33,277 bases of DNA from an uncultured Eubacteriales bacterium (GTDB lineage: Bacteria > Bacillota > Clostridia > Christensenellales > UBA1242): positions 1 to 33,277 of the forward strand of contig ONVD01000011.1 of assembly GCA_900321185.1 (NCBI GenBank), in the 5' to 3' direction. The notes under the pieces were generated by a model. It searched no databases, was not told the origin of the DNA, and saw only the letters and a program-made list of their open reading frames with translations. Every line of letters starts with the position of its first letter. The stretch's first letter is position 1. The translations under genes were made by a program, and so were the position numbers. Shown one piece after another: positions 24,668 through 32,590 of this stretch.

Positions 24668-26329
24668 TTATTTGTTAAAGCTATCTTTCAAAGATACTGT
24701 TTCGTTAAATATTAATTTGCCACCGTCGGTAGATACAAGATAAAAATATCCTTTGCGCACAAACTGGAAGTGGTCACCTTCTTTACGAGAAGTCAAGTAT
24801 TTTTCTGCCTTGGCGGTTGTTACTTTCCACGAATCTGGATTAAATACTTCTGCAAGGTTATCTTTTTCAAATTTTACACCTGGCTTAAACAAAGTGCCAA
24901 ATTGGTTGATTGTTACGTCTACACAATCATTTGCATTTACCCAATGAATCGTACCCTTTACCTTTATACCACTGTGGTCTTCGCCACTTTTAGATTCTGG
25001 GTAATATGTGCATTCTAGGTGGTCGATATTGCCATCTTTATCTTTGACAACCTTGTCACATTTGATAATGTAGGCACCCTTTAGTCGGACAACCCCTTCT
25101 GGTTTTAATCTAAAATATTTGTTTGGAGCATCTTCCATAAAGTCTTCACGCTCAATAAAGATTTCTTTGCCAAATGTTACGTCGTGAGTACCAGCATGCT
25201 CATCATTAGGGTTATTTTCTATCTTTAATGTCTCAGTGCCATTGTAGTTGGTAATAACAACTTTTAATGGGTCCAAAACAACCATAGCACGTGTAGCAGT
25301 GGTGTTTAGTTCATTGCGAATACAATAATCAAGCAAACTGCTATCTACCACACTACCAGCAGTGCCTAGCCTCTGCACAAAGTCACGCAAACTTGATGGT
25401 GTAAAGCCACGTTTTCTTAGTCCTTTGATAGTTGGAAATCTTGGGTCGTCCCAGCCAGTGGCTTTACCCATTTCGATGAGCTTTCGTAAATATCTCTTAC
25501 TAGTTATTGTGTTGGTAATGTTGGTACGAACAAACTCAATCTGTCTTGGCTTAATCTTGTTAGGAATATCGCAATTGTTAACCACCCATTCATAAAGTGG
25601 GCGGTGATCCTCAAAATCATCTGAACAAAGTGAGTGCGTAACGTTTTCGACAGCATCTTCAAGAGGATGTGCAAAATCATATAGTGGGTAAATACACCAC
25701 TTGTCACCTTGGCGATAGTGCGTTTCGTGCAAAATCCGATAAATGACAGGGTCACGCATATTCATATTAGGACTGGTCATATCTATCTTTGCGCGCAAAC
25801 ACTTTTCGCCATCCTTAAACTCACCTTTGCGCATTCTCTCAAATAGGTCTAGGTTCTCGGCAATTGAACGGTCACGATATGGGCTGTTTTTACCAATAGT
25901 CGTAAATGTACCACGATATTCATTAATTTGTTCGGGTGTTAAGTCATCTACATATGCCAAGCCTTTTTTAATAAGTGTGACGGCGTAGTTGTACATTTGC
26001 TCATAGGCATCACTTGCAAAAGTAAGGTTTGCCCATTGATACCCCATCCATTTGATATCTTCTTGCCAAGCATTAACGTATTCGATATCTTCTTTACTTG
26101 GATTGGTATCATCAAAACGAAGATTAGTGTATCCACCAAATTTTTCTGTCATTCCAAAATTAATGGATATCCCTTTTAGATGCCCAACGTGCATGTATCC
26201 ATTTGGCTCAGGTGGAAACCGCGTGACAATGTGGTCAAGATTGTACTTTAACATATCTTTTTTTATCTCGGCCTCAATAAAATTGTCAGTCTTAATATTT
26301 TCCACTTCACTACTAGTCAGTGTCTTCAT
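24668..26329 (-). CDS. glnS: Glutamine-tRNA ligase
   Basis: Charges tRNA-Gln directly with glutamine. The 553-residue length matches E. coli GlnRS. The class I motifs appear as PPEPNGYMHVGH (39-50, HVGH in place of HIGH) and ITSKR (275-279) in place of VMSKR. The rest, including DDTNPSKED, RDPVIYRI and YDFAHPLEDAVENVTHSLC, separates it from GluRS. The C-terminal beta-barrel anticodon-binding part is complete. AAGGAG precedes the ATG. It is the first gene of an operon with alaS, behind a sigma-A promoter. Confidence 0.95.
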   Translation of the reverse strand: MKTLTSSEVENIKTDNFIEAEIKKDMLKYNLDHIVTRFPPEPNGYMHVGHLKGISINFGMTEKFGGYTNLRFDDTNPSKEDIEYVNAWQEDIKWMGYQWANLTFASDAYEQMYNYAVTLIKKGLAYVDDLTPEQINEYRGTFTTIGKNSPYRDRSIAENLDLFERMRKGEFKDGEKCLRAKIDMTSPNMNMRDPVIYRILHETHYRQGDKWCIYPLYDFAHPLEDAVENVTHSLCSDDFEDHRPLYEWVVNNCDIPNKIKPRQIEFVRTNITNTITSKRYLRKLIEMGKATGWDDPRFPTIKGLRKRGFTPSSLRDFVQRLGTAGSVVDSSLLDYCIRNELNTTATRAMVVLDPLKVVITNYNGTETLKIENNPNDEHAGTHDVTFGKEIFIEREDFMEDAPNKYFRLKPEGVVRLKGAYIIKCDKVVKDKDGNIDHLECTYYPESKSGEDHSGIKVKGTIHWVNANDCVDVTINQFGTLFKPGVKFEKDNLAEVFNPDSWKVTTAKAEKYLTSRKEGDHFQFVRKGYFYLVSTDGGKLIFNETVSLKDSFNK

Positions 26330-26361
26330 TATATACTCCTTAAAATGTCTTTCATAGTTTT

Positions 26362-26390
26362 ATTTTAACTTTGTAACGTTCAAAAGTCAA
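26362..26390 (-). promoter_or_regulatory. glnS promoter
   Basis: TTGACT (26385-26390), a 17-bp spacer and TAAAAT (26362-26367) on the minus strand. It drives glnS-alaS, divergent from the ger operon. Confidence 0.75.
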
Positions 26391-26406
26391 GTGTGCAATA
26401 GACATT

Positions 26407-26436
26407 TAGACAAAAATTAAATAAAAAGCATACAAT
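26407..26436 (+). promoter_or_regulatory. Possible ger operon promoter
   Basis: TAGACA (26407-26412), an 18-bp spacer and TACAAT (26431-26436) would suit sigma-A. The same place reads CATACAAT (26429-26436), a full match to the sporulation sigma-E -10 consensus and one mismatch from sigma-G, but without a matching -35. Which factor acts is unresolved. Confidence 0.45.
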
Positions 26437-26475
26437 TTGTGTTTTTAGGCAAACTAGCACTCAGGAGAAAACTAT

Positions 26476-27912
26476 ATGTCCATTGACCAAAAAACTGAAA
26501 GTCTAAAAACACTACTCAACGACTCACAAGACATAACTACTCGATTGTTTACTTGCAAAAATAACACCAAATGTGGACTTGTGTTTATAGATAACGCCGT
26601 AGACAAACTTTTGTTGTCATCAAGTGTTATCGAACCTTTGCAAAAATTTGACTGGACGAATGACCGTGACAACGATATAACACAGATTCAAGAATCCATC
26701 ATTGCTTACACATCTGTAAAAACAGTAAAGACAATCGAAGATACACTAGACGATATCCTTAACGGTTTTTGTGCGGTTATGTTTGATGACTGCCAAACAA
26801 TACTCATGGTAGAATGTGCCAAATGGGTCACTAGGCTACCATCCGAGCCCCCTACAAGTGCAGTTATTCATGGCCCGCGTGAGGGGTTTGTCGAAGATGT
26901 CACCACCAACCTAGCACTCATTCGCAAACGTCTAAAAACCAAAGAACTAAAAGTTGAAAAATTAGTCATCGGTAGAGAAACTAGTACAGAGATACGTGTT
27001 TGCTACCTAAACAACATTGCCGACCACTCTATCGTCGAAAGAATTATGGCAAAACTCAAATCTATCGACATAGACGGAGTGATAGACAGCAGTTATCTTG
27101 CTACGTTCTTAGGTGACAATCGCGGTTCACTATTCAAGCAAATTGGCACTAACGAAAAGCCCGACATTGTGGTAGCCAAAATGCTAGAAGGACGCATCGC
27201 TATTATCGCGGACGGCTCACCTTTTGTATTGACACTACCGTTTTTGTATATCGAGGACCTACAGAATAGCAACGATTACTATATGTCTCCCGCACATGCG
27301 ACATTTATGCGCATAATTAGATGTTTTGGGTTATTTGGTGCAATTATGATACCAGGGATTTATGTAGCACTGCTTGTTTATCACTATCAAATAATACCTA
27401 TCAAATTGCTTATCACTATCACAAACTCTATCCAAGGCATACCATTGCCACCTTTTGTAGAAATGCTGTTTATTATCATTATGTTTGAGTTCTTGTACGA
27501 AGCAAGTTTGCGAATGCCTCGCTACATAGGATTGGCACTTTCTATTGTGGGGGCAATCATTCTAGGTGACACTGCTGTCAAGGCTGGGCTAATTAGTTCA
27601 CCTGGAGTATTGATTGTTTCGGTTGCTGGAATGCTGAGTTACACCGTGCCTGAACAGTCCGCCCAAATATCAGTGCTTAGAGTAATATTTACAATTATTG
27701 GTGGCATTTTTGGATTGTTTGGTATGATTTTGGGTGGTATGGTGTTGGTAGCATATCTAGCATCAATGACGTCCTATAACACACCATACCTTGCACCAAT
27801 GTCTCCATTTATTCTAGCAGACCAAAAAGACGCAATTTTAAAACTATCTCTCAACAAACAAAAAAGACGTCCAAAGTCTATCCCCAACATCAACCCAAGG
27901 AGGCAAGGTTAA
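26476..27912 (+). CDS. gerA: Spore germination protein, GerA family (A subunit)
   Basis: A subunit of the germinant receptor in the inner spore membrane. The 478-residue protein has a soluble N-terminal half (about 1-275) with GerA signatures such as EPPTSAVIHGPREGFVED, NLALIRKRLKT and SLFKQIGTNEKPDI, then about five membrane segments (about 280-430) including FEFLYEASLRMPRYIG. AGGAG precedes the ATG by eight bases. First gene of gerA-gerB-gerC. It is a canonical GerA protein with a rather short N-terminus. Confidence 0.94.
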   Translation: MSIDQKTESLKTLLNDSQDITTRLFTCKNNTKCGLVFIDNAVDKLLLSSSVIEPLQKFDWTNDRDNDITQIQESIIAYTSVKTVKTIEDTLDDILNGFCAVMFDDCQTILMVECAKWVTRLPSEPPTSAVIHGPREGFVEDVTTNLALIRKRLKTKELKVEKLVIGRETSTEIRVCYLNNIADHSIVERIMAKLKSIDIDGVIDSSYLATFLGDNRGSLFKQIGTNEKPDIVVAKMLEGRIAIIADGSPFVLTLPFLYIEDLQNSNDYYMSPAHATFMRIIRCFGLFGAIMIPGIYVALLVYHYQIIPIKLLITITNSIQGIPLPPFVEMLFIIIMFEFLYEASLRMPRYIGLALSIVGAIILGDTAVKAGLISSPGVLIVSVAGMLSYTVPEQSAQISVLRVIFTIIGGIFGLFGMILGGMVLVAYLASMTSYNTPYLAPMSPFILADQKDAILKLSLNKQKRRPKSIPNINPRRQG

Positions 27913-29046
27913 ATGCAACGAATAACAACCAATCAATATATTGTAACTGCTAGTTTTTGTATACTTACGTCCAAAATTATGACAATGCCTACGGTTGTTT
28001 TTAGTTATGCTGGCAAAGATGCAATCTTTAGCGTTGTTATAAATATACTTGTTGACCTTGTGATTGTCCTACTAGTCACTGGATTGATACAAAAATACCC
28101 AAACATCACATTTTTAGATTTACTTACAAAAAAATTTACACGTATTGGTGCAATTATTATAAGTACGTTACTCGTAGCCTTTTTGTTGTTTAAGGGTGTA
28201 TTTTTGTTGCAAGAAACATTGTCATTTTTTACACTTACACTTTATGAAAAAGTAAATTTTTGGATGCTATTGATACCCGCCTTACTCACAGTATTGTATA
28301 TCTCATATAAAGGACTTAATACTTTGGGCCGAAGTATAGACATCTATTGGGTATTCGTATTTATCACGGTTTTGATAATTTTGGTCATAAGTGTTATGCA
28401 AACAGATTTTGGTGCAAATTTACCCTACTTTGAACAAGGTTTTTTGCCTGTTTTACGGGGTAGTATGCACACATCTATCTACGCAGGCAATGGACTTTTG
28501 CTATTATTTTTTATGGGCAAAGTGGAACACAATCCAAAAATTTTTAAGCATACATGCATACTCAGTATAATTGTTGCATTACTTGTCATCTTTAATGATT
28601 TTGTGTTTTACTGCCTATTCGGTGACTTTGTGCCATATTGCACATTCGCACTGAGCAATCTATCTCAATACAATCCATTTGTAACAGAACTTGGACATAT
28701 AGGTTGGCTGAGTATTATCGAAAGTACAATCAATCTAATCTTTGTATCAAGTTTATGCTGTTATTGTGTACGACAATATTTACAATTTACATTCAAGATT
28801 GGCAAAAAAATTGTATCTACACTGATTTGCGGTGCTATGTACCTAACAATAATCTATATTTTTGACTTCACTCTCTACAATATGTTAGACTTTGTCAAAA
28901 ACTATGGTTTTTACTACAATCTTGGACTCATCCCGCTAATGATAATTTTGTGCATAGTACTGCATAGCACTGCACAAAAGAAGAAAAAAACATCAAAAAA
29001 TAACATATTTTTGGAGGGAAACATAAAATGCAAAAGCCAAGGCTAG
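27913..29046 (+). CDS. gerB: Spore germination permease-like protein (B subunit)
   Basis: A polytopic receptor subunit of the amino acid permease superfamily, expected to bind the germinant. The 377-residue protein begins RITTNQYIVTASFCILTSKI, the family start, and has about ten hydrophobic segments, ending in a lysine-rich tail (QKKKKTSK). Its ATG abuts the gerA TAA, and AAGGAGG lies in the last gerA codons, so translation is probably coupled. It overlaps gerC by 19 nt. Confidence 0.92.
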   Translation: MQRITTNQYIVTASFCILTSKIMTMPTVVFSYAGKDAIFSVVINILVDLVIVLLVTGLIQKYPNITFLDLLTKKFTRIGAIIISTLLVAFLLFKGVFLLQETLSFFTLTLYEKVNFWMLLIPALLTVLYISYKGLNTLGRSIDIYWVFVFITVLIILVISVMQTDFGANLPYFEQGFLPVLRGSMHTSIYAGNGLLLLFFMGKVEHNPKIFKHTCILSIIVALLVIFNDFVFYCLFGDFVPYCTFALSNLSQYNPFVTELGHIGWLSIIESTINLIFVSSLCCYCVRQYLQFTFKIGKKIVSTLICGAMYLTIIYIFDFTLYNMLDFVKNYGFYYNLGLIPLMIILCIVLHSTAQKKKKTSKNNIFLEGNIKCKSQG

Positions 29047-30281
29047 CACATATTCTGTTTGCACTAATGGTCGCCGTTGCATTTTTGTTATTACCACAAT
29101 CTGTCACTACCCCAGCACAATATGGTAATACTGTCTTTGTTGTAGGTCTAGGAATAGACAAGAGTGACAAACAGGATGGTTTGTCCTTAAGTGCACAAAT
29201 AGTTGCCGCCAAGCCCAACGCCGCTGCATCCGAAAGTTATCAAATCATCACATCTGAGGGCACGGATATGATAGATGCAATGGACAACATGCGCAAAGAG
29301 CTAGGTAAACTCTTAGGATTATCACATTGCTACGTAGTAGTTGTAAGTGATGATGTATGCACTGAATACAACTTGCTGACAATCTTTGACCCACTTGTTC
29401 GCACAGAACACTTAGGTACAAACGTAATTTTGGCACACACTAACAACAAAGCAAAAGATTTGTTGCTAGCATGTGAAGAAATTGGCGGAGATGCTCAAAA
29501 TGTGTTGGAGAGTTTAACCAAATATAATGACGAATACGTTATCAACAAGGATGCCAGTATTTACGACTTTTACAAAAACTATTACGCACCAAGTGCAACT
29601 GGATTGATTGTTACGCTAGATTGCGAAGACCAGGACCAAGACCAGGCTAGCGGACAAAAGAGTTCAGGCGGAAGTGAATCTACAAATGGCGGACAAAGCG
29701 AACAATCTGAAACGCAGTCTAACAACACACTTCCACAAAAAAAGATTGTTAACCCTGGTGCTGGCGTGGCATTTTACAAAGGTAAAAAAGTTGCAGACAT
29801 CAATCAAGAACTAATAAAAGGGCTAGGATGGCTAGATACATCATCAAAATATAGTGACGTCAAACTTGAACACATTAACACCAAAAAACTGCAAGACGCA
29901 ACGGTTACACTTAGTCAACTAGGCTGTACATTAAATTACAAATCTAGTATCAATAATAATATACCTACTTTGTATGTAGATTTTGTGATCAGTGCAAAAA
30001 TTATCGGCATAGAAAGTGACAATCTGGTCACCGTGACTGACTTGGCTAGTTATTTTGACGATGCTTTTACACCAGCACTGCAAAACTTGGTAAGCACTCA
30101 ACTAGAACAAGTTTGTGAATTCCAAAGAGAACACAAATTAGATATACTCAATTTTTACAAAATATTTAATACTCAAATGCATTCTGAGTGGCAAAAATAT
30201 CTCGCTTCTCTTGATGACCCAACAGATTATGCTACACAAGTACAAGTTTTTATAAAAGCCACACTCAAACAAGCCAACTAA
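29028..30281 (+). CDS. gerC: Spore germination protein, Ger(x)C family (C subunit), lacking a lipobox
   Basis: The outer-face subunit of the germinant receptor. The 417-residue protein matches GerC in FVVGLGIDKSD (37-47), EGTDMIDAMDNMRKELGKLLGLSHC and the C-terminal ILNFYKIFN. GerC proteins are normally lipoproteins, but here the N-terminal hydrophobic segment (about 7-23) is followed by LPQSVTTPAQYG with no cysteine, so lipid attachment looks impossible and an uncleaved anchor is likely. A low-complexity insert rich in Gln, Ser and Gly spans 199-239. GGAGGG inside gerB precedes the ATG. Confidence 0.9.
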   Translation: MQKPRLAHILFALMVAVAFLLLPQSVTTPAQYGNTVFVVGLGIDKSDKQDGLSLSAQIVAAKPNAAASESYQIITSEGTDMIDAMDNMRKELGKLLGLSHCYVVVVSDDVCTEYNLLTIFDPLVRTEHLGTNVILAHTNNKAKDLLLACEEIGGDAQNVLESLTKYNDEYVINKDASIYDFYKNYYAPSATGLIVTLDCEDQDQDQASGQKSSGGSESTNGGQSEQSETQSNNTLPQKKIVNPGAGVAFYKGKKVADINQELIKGLGWLDTSSKYSDVKLEHINTKKLQDATVTLSQLGCTLNYKSSINNNIPTLYVDFVISAKIIGIESDNLVTVTDLASYFDDAFTPALQNLVSTQLEQVCEFQREHKLDILNFYKIFNTQMHSEWQKYLASLDDPTDYATQVQVFIKATLKQAN

Positions 30282-30284
30282 AAA

Positions 30285-30374
30285 GTGCATAGTACTATGC
30301 TCTTTCTGGTATTTATTAGCAAAAGTATTCGCAAAAATAATAAAACAATGTGCATAGTACCTAGTACTATGCAC
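30285..30374. repeat. Paired GTGCATAGTAC palindromes after gerC
   Basis: The perfect palindrome GCATAGTACTATGC (30287-30300) is followed 50 bp later by GTGCATAGTAC-CTA-GTACTATGCAC (30350-30374), an 11-bp inverted repeat with a 3-nt loop. Both share GTGCATAGTAC, which also occurs inside gerB at 28950-28960. They may be repeat elements, a weak terminator for gerC, or an operator. Confidence 0.6.
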
Positions 30375-30394
30375 ACCATATTTTAATTTGAAAT

Positions 30395-30428
30395 TTAAAA
30401 ATAAAGAGCTGAACAGATTGCTCAACTC
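30395..30428 (-). terminator. Terminator of the rpsF-ssb-rpsR operon
   Basis: On the minus strand GAGTTGAGC (30420-30428) pairs with GTTCAGCTC (30406-30414) around a five-base loop, with two G-T pairs, followed by TTTATTTTT. Confidence 0.75.
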
Positions 30429-30435
30429 TCGTATA

Positions 30436-30786
30436 CTAATCACCTTTGTAATGAATCAAAGCCATGTATCTAGCACGTTTGATTGCATTTGCAATTTGCC
30501 TTTGGTGGTAAGCACAAGTACCAGTTTGACGACGAGAAACAATCTTGCCGTTTTCACTAATATACTTACGCAACTTTGCTACATCTTTGTAGTCAATATC
30601 TTCAACTTTGTCCAAGCAAAATTGACAAACTTTGCGACGTTGCATAGGACGACGTCCCTTGTGACCGTCCATTCCCTCTGCATTGTCTGCAGACTTTGCG
30701 TATTTATTGCGAGTAGGTTTAACTTCGGTTGCATTTTCATTTTGCACAACCTGTTGCTCTTCTACTGCCTTGTTTTCCTCTGCCAT
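30436..30786 (-). CDS. rpsR: Ribosomal protein S18, with N-terminal extension
   Basis: A 30S platform protein that pairs with S6. The S18 core (about 48-116) has [37 protein letters not shown] and [13 protein letters not shown]. The Cys, Cys, Cys and His of the zinc-binding form are present. About 45 residues of acidic, low-complexity sequence precede it, so the protein is longer (116) than the usual 75-90. I start at the ATG giving MAEENKAV, because AAGGAGAG lies just upstream. Last gene of rpsF-ssb-rpsR. Confidence 0.95.
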   Translation of the reverse strand: MAEENKAVEEQQVVQNENATEVKPTRNKYAKSADNAEGMDGHKGRRPMQRRKVCQFCLDKVEDIDYKDVAKLRKYISENGKIVSRRQTGTCAYHQRQIANAIKRARYMALIHYKGD

Positions 30787-30805
30787 AATGTTATCTCTCC
30801 TTTTA

Positions 30806-31216
30806 TTAGAATGGTAACTCTGAGTCATCTACTGGCTCAAGTTTTACTACTTTTTCTGCGCTTTCAGTGTTTTTGGTCATGGTTTCCCCGCCTTCGGCAC
30901 CGCTCTTTGGTGACAAAAACTCTACGTCATCTGCAATAATGTCGATGGTGTTACGCTTCTCGCCATTTACCTCATAACTGCGCATCTGCAAATTACCTAC
31001 AATACCAACCTTGCTACCCTTGTGCAAATATTTGCCACAACGCTCTGCAAGGTTACGCCATGTGGTAATGTTAAAAAAATCCGTCTCACGATTGCCGTCA
31101 CTGTTGGTATAGTTGCGGTTAACAGCAATGCCAATACGGCACATAGCTACACCACTAGCAGTGCTAGATAGTTCTGGCTCTCGTGTAAGATTGCCTACCA
31201 AAATCACTTTGTTCAT
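30806..31216 (-). CDS. ssb: Single-stranded DNA-binding protein
   Basis: Binds single-stranded DNA in replication and repair. The 136-residue protein has the OB-fold ([54 protein letters not shown]) and the acidic C-terminal tip DDSELPF that recruits partners. The linker between them is short (about 104-129). AGAGG precedes the ATG. It sits between rpsF and rpsR, the standard arrangement. Confidence 0.96.
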   Translation of the reverse strand: MNKVILVGNLTREPELSSTASGVAMCRIGIAVNRNYTNSDGNRETDFFNITTWRNLAERCGKYLHKGSKVGIVGNLQMRSYEVNGEKRNTIDIIADDVEFLSPKSGAEGGETMTKNTESAEKVVKLEPVDDSELPF

Positions 31217-31234
31217 AAAGTAAAACCTCTTTTG

Positions 31235-31516
31235 TTATTTTTTAATAAACATCTTGCGAATAAAACCGTCAGTGATTGACATCTTTTGCTCTATAAGACG
31301 AGGGACATTAGAGTCAGCAGTAAAGTTCATCAAAACGTAAAAACCTTCTTTTTTGCCACCAATCTCATAAGCAAATTTCTTAAGACCAATTTTGTCAATA
31401 TTATCCACTGTTCCGCCGTTCTTTGTAACAATGCTAGCAAAGTCGTTAATCATTGCCTCACGAGCATCATCTGCAACGTCTTGAGAGATAATATACAAAA
31501 CTTCGTACTTATTCAT
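31235..31516 (-). CDS. rpsF: Ribosomal protein S6
   Basis: A 30S platform protein of 93 residues. It begins MNKYEVLYIIS, contains KNGGTVDNIDKIGLKKFAYEI and KKEGFYVLMNFTAD, and ends in RKMFIKK, all typical. AAGGAGG precedes the ATG. First gene of the operon, behind an extended -10 promoter and a short leader with two hairpins. Confidence 0.95.
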   Translation of the reverse strand: MNKYEVLYIISQDVADDAREAMINDFASIVTKNGGTVDNIDKIGLKKFAYEIGGKKEGFYVLMNFTADSNVPRLIEQKMSITDGFIRKMFIKK

Positions 31517-31534
31517 ATTGTTGACCTCCTTTTG

Positions 31535-31623
31535 GACTAATGGACTAGTTTAACTAGTCAAGGAATGCAAAAAAATCTTGCATACTCGAGGTCTATTATA
31601 ACATACAACCCCTAACATTGCAA
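31535..31623 (-). promoter_or_regulatory. rpsF operon promoter and leader
   Basis: TTGCAA (31618-31623), a 17-bp spacer and TATAAT (31595-31600) with an extended TG before the -10. The leader has the hairpins ATGCAA/TTGCAT (31565-31583) and GACTAGT/ACTAGTC (31544-31560). The conserved CCG of the known S6:S18 binding motif was not found. Confidence 0.7.
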
Positions 31624-31661
31624 GACATTTTGAAGATATTTTTTAACGTTCAACTGTTTTT

Positions 31662-32411
31662 TTAAGAATAACTAAATGAATAGACCACATGCTCCTGTGC
31701 TTGCGCCCAGCCGTCAGCAGAGTTGCTAGTGGTAGATGAAAGCATTATCATAGCACTAATGTGAGCATTTTGCCAATTGCTATCTTGAATGCTAGTTTTG
31801 TTTTTCGCAAAAATAGTGTAATCATCAAAAAGTTTGACATAATCGTCATTATCAGGCATAGTCACAATCGCGCAAGTAGTGTAAAATGTGCTAGTACTGT
31901 CGGTATTTGCTGTTACAAAAACATTCTCTTTTGTAGTGTAATCATCACTGGTGACGAGCTTTAAAGTCGCTCCATTGTCTACATCAAAACTAAGAGTTGG
32001 TATTGTTAAGTCACCGTCATCAGTACTTTCGGACGAGACAGCATCTACCTTAACCGCTACAAACACACGAACAAAAGTTCCTTCATTTTGCTGTGCCTTA
32101 ACCAATAAACCAGATAAAACTAAGCTATCGTTTACAGTAGCACTCGTATCAGTCGTCCAAACGCCACCGTCAGTGCTAGATTGCCACTTGCCCGCCTTTG
32201 TGTCACTGCCTATTGTTAGCCCAACGTTAGTAGAGTCTGTATAATAACTTGTACCTACCACCGTCAACACCGTACCACCATGAAAGTGTAAGGTGGTAAT
32301 GGTCGTACGCGTAGCGCTAAAATATGCAAACGTGATAGTGCAACACATCAACATAATAAAGAATGATAGTATTGCAATAGCACTTGTTAATGATGCACGA
32401 CTATCAAACAT
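31662..32411 (-). CDS. Exported protein with SipW-type signal region, TasA/camelysin-like
   Basis: A 249-residue secreted protein. A hydrophobic segment (about 8-28) is followed by AYFSATRTTITTLHFHGG (29-46), the type of junction seen in SipW-cleaved TasA and camelysin proteins (A-x-F-S-x-T, then F and G). The mature part is beta-rich, with Ser, Thr and Asp dominating and a strand VRVFVAVKVDAV. AGGGGG precedes the ATG. A paralogue lies just upstream on the same strand. No SipW-type peptidase is in the window. Biofilm or surface fibre is the family role; here it is inferred. Confidence 0.75.
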   Translation of the reverse strand: MFDSRASLTSAIAILSFFIMLMCCTITFAYFSATRTTITTLHFHGGTVLTVVGTSYYTDSTNVGLTIGSDTKAGKWQSSTDGGVWTTDTSATVNDSLVLSGLLVKAQQNEGTFVRVFVAVKVDAVSSESTDDGDLTIPTLSFDVDNGATLKLVTSDDYTTKENVFVTANTDSTSTFYTTCAIVTMPDNDDYVKLFDDYTIFAKNKTSIQDSNWQNAHISAMIMLSSTTSNSADGWAQAQEHVVYSFSYS

Positions 32412-32451
32412 ACCCTACACCCCCTTTGTGATAACAACTATGTACATGATT

Positions 32452-32480
32452 AGTATAACCAAAATCTCCACAAAAGGCAA
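32452..32480 (-). promoter_or_regulatory. Promoter of the first SipW-type exported protein gene
   Basis: TTGCCT (32475-32480), a 17-bp spacer and TATACT (32452-32457) on the minus strand. The predicted start is about 32445. Confidence 0.6.
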
Positions 32481-32529
32481 ATATTTTGTCAAGAATAATC
32501 TAAATAAGTTGCTAAAATAAATTTTAGAA

Positions 32530-32564
32530 CAAAAAAATAAAAAAGCCTAATTAAAGGCTTTTTT
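32530..32564 (-). terminator. Terminator of the second SipW-type exported protein gene
   Basis: AAAAAAGCCT (32539-32548) and AGGCTTTTTT (32555-32564) form a 10-bp stem, followed on the minus strand by T-rich sequence. Confidence 0.9.
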
Positions 32565-32590
32565 AATTATGTTCACCAAGACTTATTCTA

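Noticed and set aside
26407..26475. A firm sigma-G promoter for the ger operon
   Set aside because: The -10-like CATACAA has no matching -35 at the right distance, and a sigma-A reading fits as well.
30285..30374. CRISPR array
   Set aside because: Only two palindromic units are present, with different internal sequence and no regular spacers or cas genes.
30388..30939. A 183-residue plus-strand frame over rpsR
   Set aside because: It is antisense to a certain ribosomal protein gene and begins inside its terminator.
31517..31594. Known S6:S18 autoregulatory RNA motif before rpsF
   Set aside because: Two hairpins are present but the CCG-containing bulged stem typical of that motif is not visible.
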